Made by a program: the position numbers and the translations under genes. Positions 33,353 to 44,123 of a stretch of 64,000 nucleotides of DNA are shown piece by piece. The notes beneath the pieces are model-generated. The model made no database searches. It had not been told where the DNA came from and saw only the letters and a program-made list of their open reading frames with translations. How positions within the stretch are numbered: position 1 is the first letter of the stretch; each line of letters opens with the position of its first letter. This DNA is from Thalassomonas haliotis (GTDB taxonomy: Bacteria; Pseudomonadota; Gammaproteobacteria; Enterobacterales; Alteromonadaceae): contig NZ_CP059693.1 of the NCBI RefSeq assembly GCF_028657945.1, forward strand, positions 2,976,001 to 3,040,000, written 5' to 3'.

Positions 33353-35479
33353 ATGAATAATAATAAAGAATTTTATCAAGCAGGTAGATCACTGCAAATA
33401 GGTGATGCGCGACTTGATATTGATAAGTCTTTGCTGGAAATTGCCGGCAACAGCATAAAACTGGAACCTTTGCCCTTGGCTTTTTTATGCTTTTTAAGTG
33501 AGCACCAGGGGCAGGTTGTCAGCCGCGATCAATTGCTGGCCGAGGTTTGGGATAACCGGGTGGTGTCAGATGATTCTATCCGTAAAGTGGTGAAAAGGTT
33601 ACGGGAAGCCTTTGGCGATGATGCCAAAGCGCCCCGTTATATTAAAACCGTGCCGATGAAAGGTTATGCCCTGGTGGCAAGCGTGGACAAATTGCAGCCG
33701 CTGGCGGCAAGTGAAGCCAGTAAAGCCGCTAAAGCAAGTAAAGGGCGAAAGTATCGTTTGTTTGCGGGGGCTCTGTTATGTGTGCTTTTACCGGCACTTG
33801 GGGTCGGGCTTGGGCAACTGTTTTTTCTTCAAGCCAACAAGGACCAGGTGTCCGATAAACTTGCCGCCAAGCTACCCGAAATTACCCGGTTAAGCCAATT
33901 ATCCGGTTCGGAAGTTCCCGGCAGTTATCATCCGGACTCGCAAACCTTAGTGTTTGCCTTTCGAAATAACAATAGTGCTCCCTGGCAACTTTATAGCCGC
34001 AATATCCCCACGGGTGAGGTAAACCGTCTCACCTGGGGGCCCGGTCATTATGAGTACCCGATATTTTCACCGGATGGGAAAAAAATTGCCTATTTGCGTC
34101 TGGAGCCTGATGAATATGTATATAAATCGGTTATTGCTGATTTTGACCCGGTTAACGGGCTTTCCAATATCGAAAGCTTTTCTGAGATACAGCCGAATAA
34201 AGAAATTTTATCCTGGTCTGCAAACGGCGAGGCGCTCTATCTTGCCAGTAATGAAGCTAATGTTTTCCCCAAAGAAATTTACCGCTTTGATCTTAAGCTG
34301 CAAAACCTGCAACAACTGACCTTTCCCAATCTTACCGGGTTTGGCGATTATTATGCCAAAGAATCTCCCGATGGTAAGTTGCTGGCGGTATTTAGAAATG
34401 TTGCCGATCGCAGTTTTTCCATGTTTATTATGGATCTGGAGCATAAAAAATTGCTCGCTGAAAAGCCGTTAACCTTTTTCCCGTCGGCGCTGGTGTGGCA
34501 GCAGGGCAGTCAACAGCTGGCGATATCAAGTTTTAAGGGGGATTTTTATTATTACTCGCTTGTTGATGATCGTTTAACCGAGCAGGCCGGCTCACACCCG
34601 GGGTTAAATGATGTTTTTTATACCTGCGGTGAGCGCTGTTTTTATATGCGTGAGCATTTAATGGACTATACCGATATCCTGGAAGTGCCCAATCCGTTTG
34701 TAGCCGGGCCAGCCTTTAGTACCCGCCACCTGGAGTCGGTGAAAGCCGACTTTAATCCTCTTTATAATCACGGCGGCGATACCTGGTATTACACCAGTAA
34801 GGATAAGGAAAAAGGCCTGTTATTGAGGCAAAGTAAGGGGCGGGAGCCTGAGCTGTTACATCGTTATAATCCCAGGTATGTGATGACCAGTCTTAGCCTC
34901 AATAAGCAGGAAAATAAATTACTGGGCAAACTGGAAAACCGGATTTTTGTCCTGGATCTTAACAGCAAGGAACTGCGGTTTATCAGCAGCGCCATGGAAA
35001 TTGTCAATCACCCCACCTGGAAACGCGGTGGCTCAGGCATTTACTTTATGCGTTATGAGAAAAACCAGCCGGGATTATTTTCCTATGATCTTGATACCGA
35101 TATGCTGACGCCGCTGGAGCAGGGCATTATCCGCCGGGTAGAACTGGCCGACGGCCGGACATTTTTTGTCGATGACAAAGAAGACTTGTACCAGCTGTTT
35201 GATGACAACAGCCGGCGCTTTATTATCCGATTGCCTTTTGTACGGGCTAATTGCTGGCAACTTGATGGCCAGTATTTATATTTCAGTTCGCGCCAGGGAC
35301 CTGATATTCATCTTAATCGCCTGCATTTAACCAGTAAAACTAAGGAAACCCGGGTACTGGCAAAAAGCAGCTCTCAGCAGGAATTTCACTTACATCCGGA
35401 TGGCCGGCGGTTATTGCTTACCCAGTCATTGTTGGCAGACAGTAATTTGGTTAAGGTCATCTGGCCAGGCCCGGATTAA
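33353..35479 (+). CDS. CadC-type transmembrane regulator with TolB-like propeller
   Basis: 708 residues. Residues 10-108 form an OmpR/PhoB-type winged helix (VVSRDQLLAEVWDNRVVSDD, YIKTVPMKGYALV). Residues 136-158 are a membrane span. Residues 165-705 lie in the periplasm with TolB/WD40-like blades (YPIFSPDGKKIAYLRL, KESPDGKLLAVFRN, FHLHPDGRRLLLTQ). One-component ToxR/CadC-like sensors bind DNA directly from the membrane. Divergent placement next to the RND operon suggests that it controls efflux (inference). No strong ribosome site precedes ATG 33353. Confidence 0.85.
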   Translation: MNNNKEFYQAGRSLQIGDARLDIDKSLLEIAGNSIKLEPLPLAFLCFLSEHQGQVVSRDQLLAEVWDNRVVSDDSIRKVVKRLREAFGDDAKAPRYIKTVPMKGYALVASVDKLQPLAASEASKAAKASKGRKYRLFAGALLCVLLPALGVGLGQLFFLQANKDQVSDKLAAKLPEITRLSQLSGSEVPGSYHPDSQTLVFAFRNNNSAPWQLYSRNIPTGEVNRLTWGPGHYEYPIFSPDGKKIAYLRLEPDEYVYKSVIADFDPVNGLSNIESFSEIQPNKEILSWSANGEALYLASNEANVFPKEIYRFDLKLQNLQQLTFPNLTGFGDYYAKESPDGKLLAVFRNVADRSFSMFIMDLEHKKLLAEKPLTFFPSALVWQQGSQQLAISSFKGDFYYYSLVDDRLTEQAGSHPGLNDVFYTCGERCFYMREHLMDYTDILEVPNPFVAGPAFSTRHLESVKADFNPLYNHGGDTWYYTSKDKEKGLLLRQSKGREPELLHRYNPRYVMTSLSLNKQENKLLGKLENRIFVLDLNSKELRFISSAMEIVNHPTWKRGGSGIYFMRYEKNQPGLFSYDLDTDMLTPLEQGIIRRVELADGRTFFVDDKEDLYQLFDDNSRRFIIRLPFVRANCWQLDGQYLYFSSRQGPDIHLNRLHLTSKTKETRVLAKSSSQQEFHLHPDGRRLLLTQSLLADSNLVKVIWPGPD

Positions 35480-35580
35480 TGGCAAGAGTCTGTGGTCATC
35501 GCCGGGAGAATTATTTTATTCGTGGTTTCTCTGCTTTACTTAACTTTAACGGGGTAATTGGGAGTTAATGCTGTCTGCTG

Positions 35581-36459
35581 ATGAATAACCGCCCGCAACC
35601 AGCTTATTTGCTTAACGCTATCACGATAAAGTTGCTGTTATTGTGGCTATTGCCCGTGGCTGTGTTTTTTTCCCTGCCTGCCCCGGCGCACGGTACTGCC
35701 GGGGACAATAAGCAGCAAAGCGGTGAACAGCGTAAAAGTTCTCTTGTTATTGTTACCGGGCAGTTTCCGCCCTTTATTGATGAAAATCGTAGAGACAAGG
35801 GTTATGTCTCCCGTTTGGTGACCGATATTTTTGCCCAGGTAGGCATTAAAACCGAGTTTTTATTTGTCCCCTGGGGACGGGCGCTGCGCATGGTGGAATT
35901 AGGGCGCGAAGCTGCGGTGATGTATTTCGATAAAAGTGAGCAAAGGGCGGAGTCTTTTACCTTCAGTGATCCTATGCTCTGGGATAACTGGGTACTGTTT
36001 CACTTAAAAAAGAAGGCCATTTCCTGGCGACGGCTTGAAGACTTATCGGTTTATAAAATCGGCGCTACTATCAGTTATACCTATACCCCTGACTTTTACC
36101 GCCTGGCCGATGAAAATGTGCTCAGTGTCAGCTGGCAGCCCTATGATAAGCAGGGCTGGAAAATGTTGATGGCGGAGCGGCTTGATATTTTTGCCAATAC
36201 CGAGTCTGCCTGGTATTACGCCCAACAGGAGTTTTCGCCACAAAACCTGGCCCGGCTGACAATCCATCCCAAACCGCTGGCAGCGCAGCTTGGCCATGTA
36301 CTGTTTTCCAAAGCACACCCTGATGGCGATTTCTTGCGTGAGCAATTTAACCTGGGGTTTTCCAAGCTTAAAAAGCTCAGGACCTTAGCCGATTATTTTC
36401 CGGATAAAGTTGCTGTGCCCTGGCCGGATATCAGCGCAAGCTCAAAAAATAAGCCTTGA
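35581..36459 (+). CDS. Stand-alone periplasmic binding-protein-like (SBP_bac_3) protein
   Basis: 292 residues with a long signal peptide (cleavage about residue 38, AHG). The SBP_bac_3 fold signature is TGQFPPFIDENRRDKGYVSR, then VPWGRALRMVELGREAAVM. No ABC permease or ATPase genes are adjacent, and similar proteins are encoded at 40382 and 44542. It could be a solute sensor partner or an orphan binding protein; the ligand is unknown. The start at 35581 lacks a close ribosome site (GGGAG is about 16 nt upstream). Confidence 0.72.
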   Translation: MNNRPQPAYLLNAITIKLLLLWLLPVAVFFSLPAPAHGTAGDNKQQSGEQRKSSLVIVTGQFPPFIDENRRDKGYVSRLVTDIFAQVGIKTEFLFVPWGRALRMVELGREAAVMYFDKSEQRAESFTFSDPMLWDNWVLFHLKKKAISWRRLEDLSVYKIGATISYTYTPDFYRLADENVLSVSWQPYDKQGWKMLMAERLDIFANTESAWYYAQQEFSPQNLARLTIHPKPLAAQLGHVLFSKAHPDGDFLREQFNLGFSKLKKLRTLADYFPDKVAVPWPDISASSKNKP

Positions 36460-36481
36460 GGCCGTTAGTTTCTATCCCGCC

Positions 36482-36495
36482 TTGATCCGTATCAA
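36482..36495 (+). promoter_or_regulatory. FNR/DNR box of norQ
   Basis: TTGAT-CCGT-ATCAA, a perfect match, centred 88 nt before the norQ ATG. A class II start would be near 36530, with TAGTTA (36517-36522) as a weak -10. Confidence 0.85.
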
Positions 36496-36576
36496 CTAAG
36501 CGTTAATGCCTGTTTGTAGTTAGCTCCGGTTAAGGGTATTTTCTAACAAACGATACTTGCATAATAAAGAGTGGTT

Positions 36577-37404
36577 ATGACTGTCAGTACGAATGCAGTA
36601 ACTAGGGCGATAGCAAACGAACCAGAGCAAACGCTTTTTTATCAGCAACAGGCGAACGAAGTTGCCTTATTCGAGCATGCCTACCAGCATGAATTGCCTG
36701 TGCTGATCAAAGGGCCGACCGGTTGCGGTAAAACCCGTTTTGTTGCCCATATGGCAAAAAAGCTCGATAAACCCCTTTATACCGTGTCTTGCCATGATGA
36801 TTTAACCGCTGCCGACTTAGTCGGCAGGCATTTGATCGGCCCGCAGGGCACTTACTGGCAAGACGGTCCTTTAACCCGGGCGGTCAGGGAAGGGGGCATT
36901 TGTTACCTCGATGAAATTGTCGAGGCGCGCAAAGATACCACTGTGGTATTGCATCCTTTGGCGGATGATCGCCGGATATTGCCGCTGGAGCGCACCGGAG
37001 AATTGCTCAGCGCCGCCCCCGGTTTTATGCTGGTGGTTTCTTATAACCCGGGCTACCAGAATTTATTAAAAGGCATGAAACCCAGTACCCGGCAGCGTTT
37101 TGTTGCCTTGAGGTTTGCATACCCGGGCAGTGAGGTCGAGCAGCAAATTTTGGTTAAAGAAGCCGGCGCCACGCCTCATTTAGCCAATAAGCTGGTTGAG
37201 CTGGCCCATGCGCTGCGCCGCCTGGAGCAAAACGACCTGGATGAAGGCGCATCAACCCGGTTATTGATCTATGCCGCGAAAATGATCTCCGGCGGGGTGC
37301 ACCCGTTAGATGTTTGCCGCTCCTGCCTGGCGGAGCCGTTATCGGATGATCCGCAAACGGTGGAAGCCTTGATGGATGTGGCGAAAATTTACTTTGATCA
37401 GTAA
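36577..37404 (+). CDS. norQ: NorQ, MoxR-type AAA+ ATPase for nitric oxide reductase activation
   Basis: 275 residues. Walker A GPTGCGKTR, Walker B ICYLDEIVEAR and the CbbQ/NorQ C-terminal domain (DEGASTRLLIYAAKMI). NorQ with NorD is needed to insert or activate the non-heme iron (FeB) of NorB. ATG 36577 is chosen over a GTG two codons upstream; AAAGAGTGG serves as ribosome site. It is preceded by a perfect FNR/DNR box and followed by its own terminator, so it is a one-gene unit. NorD, its usual partner, is not found next to it or elsewhere in the window. Confidence 0.92.
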   Translation: MTVSTNAVTRAIANEPEQTLFYQQQANEVALFEHAYQHELPVLIKGPTGCGKTRFVAHMAKKLDKPLYTVSCHDDLTAADLVGRHLIGPQGTYWQDGPLTRAVREGGICYLDEIVEARKDTTVVLHPLADDRRILPLERTGELLSAAPGFMLVVSYNPGYQNLLKGMKPSTRQRFVALRFAYPGSEVEQQILVKEAGATPHLANKLVELAHALRRLEQNDLDEGASTRLLIYAAKMISGGVHPLDVCRSCLAEPLSDDPQTVEALMDVAKIYFDQ

Positions 37405-37423
37405 CAGAAAATAATTTATAAGA

Positions 37424-37449
37424 GCCCCGGTAGCCCCGGGGCGTCTTTT
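37424..37449 (+). terminator. Rho-independent terminator of norQ
   Basis: Stem GCCCCGG (37424-37430) with CCGGGGC (37436-37442), 5-nt loop, followed by GTCTTTT, 20 nt after the norQ stop. Confidence 0.8.
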
Positions 37450-37530
37450 ATCGAATCAAGATAATGTTCAATACGGTAAAGGAAACCGTTGCTCCCGGTG
37501 TAAACCCAGGAAAGTCAATAAGGAAACTCG

Positions 37531-37884
37531 ATGTCAGTATCTTCATCTTCAGCCAAGCGCCTGGCAATTATTTGCCAGTCCCTTTACCTTGCCAATTTAT
37601 TGCTGTTGCCCGGGGTATGCTTTGTTGTTTTAGTGTGGTTTTTTCTGCGCTTTAGGCAGCAAAAAAACTGGGCCCGCATCCATTTGTATCGTGCCTTGCA
37701 GTTGTCCGTGCTTGCCGGGGGACTGCTGGTTTTGGTGCCGATCCTCTATATGTTGTTTTCTGCCGACATGAAATTGTCCCTGATGATGGTCATCTTATAT
37801 TTTGTCACTATGCATGCGGCCCTGGTGCTGCTGGGAATGTTGAATTTATCCCGGGCGATGGCGAAAAAGCTGCCTGTTTTTTAA
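37531..37884 (+). CDS. Small membrane protein in the nor cluster
   Basis: 117 residues with three hydrophobic segments (about 20-40, 54-74 and 82-102). AAGGAAAC lies 6-7 nt before the ATG. It sits between norQ and norCB, but each is separated by a terminator or an FNR box, so it is probably its own unit. I do not recognise the family; it lacks NorE/NorF hallmarks such as cytochrome oxidase subunit III similarity. A role in NO reductase assembly is possible by position only. Confidence 0.6.
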   Translation: MSVSSSSAKRLAIICQSLYLANLLLLPGVCFVVLVWFFLRFRQQKNWARIHLYRALQLSVLAGGLLVLVPILYMLFSADMKLSLMMVILYFVTMHAALVLLGMLNLSRAMAKKLPVF

Positions 37885-38110
37885 GCCCAGCTTAACTCTC
37901 TGAATGTGACGTTTTTCTGTACCTGGGCTAGCCGATATCAAACCTTGTGTTTTATCCCTGCCCGAGTTGACTGAACCCAGAGCGAACTTTTTCTTTATTG
38001 CCACACCACAGGGCATTTTTCTATCTAATGCTTTCCCTATAGACCCTAGTATTTATAGGGGCTTTAGCCGTACATAAACTGTTTTTTGACCAGTGCTATT
38101 TCCTCATTAT

Positions 38111-38124
38111 TTGACATGGCGCAA
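38111..38124 (+). promoter_or_regulatory. Secondary FNR/DNR-like site upstream of norCB
   Basis: TTGAC-ATGG-CGCAA, 7 of 10 positions, 60 nt upstream of the perfect box. Its CGCAA half-site recalls the one at 6621-6634. It may be an auxiliary site or chance. Confidence 0.3.
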
Positions 38125-38170
38125 GGTTATTTTTTATTAGCGCTTCCTTTTGAAATACTCATTTAAAAAC

Positions 38171-38184
38171 TTGATTTCCATCAA
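38171..38184 (+). promoter_or_regulatory. FNR/DNR box of norCB
   Basis: TTGAT-TTCC-ATCAA, a perfect match, centred at 38177.5. TATGCT at 38207-38212 is correctly placed as -10 for a start near 38219. This excludes the in-frame ATG at 38208 as the norC start and supports ATG 38253. Confidence 0.9.
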
Positions 38185-38252
38185 TATCGTGGCGCCAAAA
38201 GAGGACTATGCTTGCACTCGCTTTATTCATTTTCTTATTTAAGGAAAACAAC

Positions 38253-40096
<1,844 letters not shown>

Positions 40097-40118
40097 GCCG
40101 TTAAAAGTATAAGCGGAC

Positions 40119-40147
40119 AAAGCCGTGGTAGATAGCACGGCTTTTTT
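40119..40147 (+). terminator. Rho-independent terminator of norCB
   Basis: Nine-bp stem AAAGCCGTG / CACGGCTTT with 8-nt loop, continuing into a run of seven T, 22 nt after the norB stop. Confidence 0.9.
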
Positions 40148-40381
40148 ATGTTTAGCTTTTTATCCAGCGCCGCATTGCAGCCAGGTCCTGGGCAGCGATA
40201 CTTTTATGGATTGAAGAATTTAGCTGAAGATAAAGCGGCTAAAATGCAATCCCCCCCGGTTTCCAGGCCTTTAGTTGCAATTCCCTGAGTGCTCACTATG
40301 CTCATATATCAGGCTGTTTTTCTTTGTTGATTGCTTTATACCCTGATTGATCAGCAGGCAGTAAGCAGAGCAGGTAACCCA

Positions 40382-41197
40382 ATGAATAAACTTTTTCCGC
40401 TCATTTTATTGCCCCTGTTAGCCTTATCTGCCGGTATTGCTTACCCGCAAACCCCTGTTGCTATCGCTACCGGTGAATATCCCCCTTTTACTGCACAACA
40501 TCTTTATCAGGGCGGTTTTATTCATCATGTTATCAGGCAGGCATTTGCAACTCAGGGTTATAAGGTCAGCTTCAGTTATTTTCCCTGGAAGCGGAATATC
40601 TCTCTGGCGCGCCGGGGGAAGTTTCAGGCATCAGCCTACTGGGTATGTGAACCACCTCAGTCTGAGGATTTTTTTTGCAGCGAGCCCTTGTATACAGGCA
40701 CAAGCTATTTGTATTTTTTAAAACAACACCCGGTAAAAAACTGGTCTGATTTACAGGACTTGGCAGCTTACCACCTGGGTATCACCCGGGGTTATGAATA
40801 TACCGAACCCTTGTGGCAAGCGGTGAAAAGCGGACGGATAAAAGCTGATATCGTCAATACCGATCAACAAAATATAGAAAAGCTGTTAGCGGGGCGGGTT
40901 GATGTGATTATCTTAGGTCATCTTGAAGCCAGTGTATTATTCAGGGAAAAGTTTACTGAGGCTGAAGCGGCGTTGATCGGCTATCACCCTAAGCCCTTTC
41001 AAACCGCCAGCGTGCATTTATTATTTCCTAAGGTATTAGCAAACAGCTTAACCTTGCAGGGGACTTTTAATAAAGGTTTAACTCAGTTAAGGCTATCAGG
41101 GAAGCTGAGCCAATATCAAGAAAATCTGAAAAATGGCCGCTATGGCAGCAATACTTTTCCCCTTGAAAAAGAAAATAATGATGTCAAGCGACCATAG
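40382..41197 (+). CDS. Stand-alone periplasmic binding-protein-like (SBP_bac_3) protein
   Basis: 271 residues with a Sec signal (cleavage near AYP-QT, residue 20). ATGEYPPFTAQ at the mature N-terminus is the signature also seen in the genes at 35581 (GQFPPFIDE) and 44542 (GDYPPFTGQ). FPWKRNISLARRGKFQASAY is the second conserved block. Two pairs of Cys suggest disulfides. No transporter partners are nearby. ATG 40382 with AGCAGG upstream is preferred over the TTG-led extension from 40331. Ligand unknown. Confidence 0.7.
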   Translation: MNKLFPLILLPLLALSAGIAYPQTPVAIATGEYPPFTAQHLYQGGFIHHVIRQAFATQGYKVSFSYFPWKRNISLARRGKFQASAYWVCEPPQSEDFFCSEPLYTGTSYLYFLKQHPVKNWSDLQDLAAYHLGITRGYEYTEPLWQAVKSGRIKADIVNTDQQNIEKLLAGRVDVIILGHLEASVLFREKFTEAEAALIGYHPKPFQTASVHLLFPKVLANSLTLQGTFNKGLTQLRLSGKLSQYQENLKNGRYGSNTFPLEKENNDVKRP

Positions 41198-41286
41198 GCC
41201 CTGAAATCTGCTCAGGGTTTAGTTGCAATCTCAACGGGAACTGATATTTTAGCAGCTTACTGCTGGCTATTCATTCCGTCAAATTC

Positions 41287-42543
41287 ATGAAATTTTTACC
41301 TTTAAGTTGTTACCTGTTATTTTTCTTTTGTTTTTTTAGTCCTTTTTACCTGTCTGCGCAAACACAGGCCGACGAGCAGGTAAATCGCAAGCTCTATCAG
41401 TTGCTTAATAGCCGGTTAGCACATATGCAGGCGGTGGCGTTATACAAATGGCAGCATAAAAAGCCGATTGAAGATCTAACTAGAGAGCAGCTGGTGATCG
41501 ATAACAGTGTTGCCAAGGCAGTGGAGCTTGGTCTAACGGCTAAGGAAATCACGCCGTTTTTTCAAGTTCAGATCTCTTTGGCAAAAAAGATACAGGGTTA
41601 CTACCACAAACTTTGGGCCGAGCAGGGGTTGCCGAAAGCGCTGCTGTTGGCTGAGAACAACCCTTCCCTTGAAAAAATACGGGCGCAGTTAATTACCTTA
41701 GGTGCAGAGATCATTACCCGTTTATCGAAAAGTGAGCAACAACAGGATTTTGCTCACTTTACCCTTATCCTCGACCACCCTGCGCTGGATATAAACGATA
41801 AGGCCGCCTTGTTTCAAGTGTTGTCGCAAGTTAAAGCGTTCGCTTATGGCAGCCGGTTAGATCGCATCGTTGCGGAAAAAATCCTTTATGTCGGCACCAG
41901 CGGCGACTACCAACCCTTTTCGTTTTACAGAGCCGGTAAAAGAGTCGGTATCGACATAATGTTAGCCCGAGCGCTTGCCCGCACATTAGGGGCGCAAGCC
42001 GTGTTTCTCCCGACCAGCTGGCCGGGACTGTTAACAGACCTTGCCAGCGGTGAGTACGATATTATGATGAGCGGTATCTCCAAAAAACTGTTTCGCCAGC
42101 AGCTGGGGCTGTTTTCTGATAGTTATCATACCGGCGGTAAAACGCCGGTTTCTCTGTGCCGGCAAAAGCATAAGTTTGCATCGCTGGCACAAATTGATCG
42201 CCCGGACAGGCGTATTATCGTCAATAAAGGTGGTACCAACGAGCGTTTTGTCAATCAACATATCAAGCAAGCGCAGGTATTGCTCCATGACGATAATACA
42301 ACTGTTTTTGAGCAAATTTTAGCGGGCAGGGCAGATGTGATGATCACAGATCAAATCGAGGTGGCGGTACAGGTGAAAAAACACCCTGAACTTTGCGCTA
42401 CTATGGTGGATACCCGGTTAAGTTACTCCGCCAAGGCCTTTTTGCTGAACCGGGATCTGATCTGGCTCGAATATATCAATACCTGGCTTGAACAGATAAA
42501 AAATGACGGCGTCCTTGAACAGGCCTTTGCCCAATATCTGTAA
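41287..42543 (+). CDS. Periplasmic chorismate mutase-cyclohexadienyl dehydratase fusion (AroQ-PheC)
   Basis: 418 residues. Signal peptide (about 1-24, LSA-QT). Residues 28-185 resemble secreted AroQ-gamma chorismate mutase: LYQLLNSRLAHMQAVALYKW, KPIEDLTREQLV and FFQVQISLAKKIQ. Residues 195-418 match PheC-type cyclohexadienyl/arogenate dehydratase, an enzyme with a binding-protein fold: VGTSGDYQPFSF, GIDIMLARALARTLG, TSWPGLLTDLASGEYDI, VNKGGTNERF. Together they could turn chorismate into phenylpyruvate in the periplasm in two steps. No stop or frameshift at the junction. It is not an amino-acid transport protein, although PheC is often so annotated. Confidence 0.82.
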   Translation: MKFLPLSCYLLFFFCFFSPFYLSAQTQADEQVNRKLYQLLNSRLAHMQAVALYKWQHKKPIEDLTREQLVIDNSVAKAVELGLTAKEITPFFQVQISLAKKIQGYYHKLWAEQGLPKALLLAENNPSLEKIRAQLITLGAEIITRLSKSEQQQDFAHFTLILDHPALDINDKAALFQVLSQVKAFAYGSRLDRIVAEKILYVGTSGDYQPFSFYRAGKRVGIDIMLARALARTLGAQAVFLPTSWPGLLTDLASGEYDIMMSGISKKLFRQQLGLFSDSYHTGGKTPVSLCRQKHKFASLAQIDRPDRRIIVNKGGTNERFVNQHIKQAQVLLHDDNTTVFEQILAGRADVMITDQIEVAVQVKKHPELCATMVDTRLSYSAKAFLLNRDLIWLEYINTWLEQIKNDGVLEQAFAQYL

Positions 42544-42708
42544 ACCGCCTTGGCAGTACTAAAAGTTGCCCTGCGCCTTTCCGGCAGCATTTTCTGCTGG
42601 CATTTGCTTGTTAACATTTGTCTCTTGGGCAAGGCTTGATTAAAATGATCGGCCAAAATCTTTGTCGGCTTTAAATAAGAAAAGCCTCAACAGGAAAGAA
42701 ACGAATTC

Positions 42709-44094
42709 ATGGCGAAAGCAAAAACGAAAATCAGTTACGTCTGCTCAGAGTGCGGCACAGATTACCCGCGCTGGCAGGGCAATTGCGGCGCCTGTAAAGC
42801 GTGGAATACCATAGTTGAATTTAAAGAAGCTAAGGTGGCCACCCAGAGAACCGCCCGGGTAAGTGCCGGTTATTCGGTACAGGATGTCGAGATCGAGAAA
42901 CTCAGTGAAGTTTCGGATCAAAAACTCTACCGCTATAAAACCGGCAGCAGTGAGTTTGACCGGGTGTTGGGTGAAGGCATAGTACATGGCTCTGTGGTCT
43001 TGCTTTCCGGCTCGCCGGGGGCAGGTAAATCAACCCTGTTAATTGATGTGCTTTCAAAATTGAGTCAAACGGCCCCGGCGCTTTATGTCAGCGGTGAAGA
43101 AAGTAAAAACCAGATCAAGGACAGGGGGGATCGCCTCAAACTTGATTTAAGTAAAATCGATATCATGACCACGGGGGATATCGAGCGTATCTGTCAGGTC
43201 GCCTTGGAGAAGGGCCATAAGTTTTTGGTGATCGACTCTATCCAGACCATGTTTTTATCCAGCGTCGACTCTTCTCCGGGTAATGTTACCCAGGTAAAGG
43301 AGTCGGCTGCCTATTTAAACCGGGCATCGAAAGAGCACGGCATCACCACTATCATTATCGTGCACGAAACCAAAGACGGCAGCATCAGCGGGCCGCAAAC
43401 CTTAAGCCATATCGGTGATGCTACCTTGCGCATTGCCCGGGAGTCTGACTCGAAATACCGTACCATACGCGCCGATAAAAACCGCTTTGGCAGCGCCGAA
43501 GAAATCGGCACCCTGGCGATGATGGCGGACGGGTTAAAAGATGTTACTAACCCCTCGGCGATATTTCTAGAGCACGGCAGTGTTGAAGCCTCGGGTAATA
43601 TTGCCTACGCCTCCGCCGAAGGGCGCAGGACTTTATTGGTAAACCTGCAATCCCTGGTGGATGTCAGCAACGGCGAGATCCCGCAGCGGGGGGTGGTCGG
43701 GGTGGATTATAAACGTTTATCCATGCTGCTGGCGGTAATGCGTAAACGTATGTCGGTATCCATCGGCGATAACGACATTTATATCAATGTCGTCGGCGGT
43801 TTAAAACTTAATGAAACCGGCACCGATGTGCCTATGGTACTGGCGATGCTGTCTTCTTTTCGCGATAAGATCCTTTCCAGTAAAACCCTGGCCTTTGGCG
43901 AAGTTGGTCTTTCCGGGGAAGTGCGCCCTGTGCCTATGGGACAAGAGCGGATCAAGGAAGCAATTCGCAACGGTTTTGAAATTGTGATCGTGCCCAAGAA
44001 AAATTATCATAAGAGCCTGGAAACTCAGGGAGTGAAACTGATTGCGATCAGCCAGGTTTCCGAGTTGGAAAATGTCTTTGACCTGGCTACCTGA
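42709..44094 (+). CDS. radA: RadA, DNA recombination/repair ATPase
   Basis: 461 residues. N-terminal zinc finger (C12, C15, C26, C29), RecA-like core with Walker A GSPGAGKST (101-109) and the RadA-specific KNRFG motif (RADKNRFGSAEE), and a C-terminal Lon-protease-like domain (FGEVGLSGEVRPV). RadA promotes branch migration of recombination intermediates. Housekeeping gene, full length and of family-typical size. GGAAAG precedes the ATG. Confidence 0.97.
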   Translation: MAKAKTKISYVCSECGTDYPRWQGNCGACKAWNTIVEFKEAKVATQRTARVSAGYSVQDVEIEKLSEVSDQKLYRYKTGSSEFDRVLGEGIVHGSVVLLSGSPGAGKSTLLIDVLSKLSQTAPALYVSGEESKNQIKDRGDRLKLDLSKIDIMTTGDIERICQVALEKGHKFLVIDSIQTMFLSSVDSSPGNVTQVKESAAYLNRASKEHGITTIIIVHETKDGSISGPQTLSHIGDATLRIARESDSKYRTIRADKNRFGSAEEIGTLAMMADGLKDVTNPSAIFLEHGSVEASGNIAYASAEGRRTLLVNLQSLVDVSNGEIPQRGVVGVDYKRLSMLLAVMRKRMSVSIGDNDIYINVVGGLKLNETGTDVPMVLAMLSSFRDKILSSKTLAFGEVGLSGEVRPVPMGQERIKEAIRNGFEIVIVPKKNYHKSLETQGVKLIAISQVSELENVFDLAT

Positions 44095-44123
44095 TGACCA
44101 AACAATAAAAATAAGGAAACAAG

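Noticed and set aside
38208-38252. Upstream in-frame ATG extending norC by 15 residues
   Set aside because: It overlaps the -10 element predicted from the perfect FNR box, and a much better ribosome site precedes ATG 38253.
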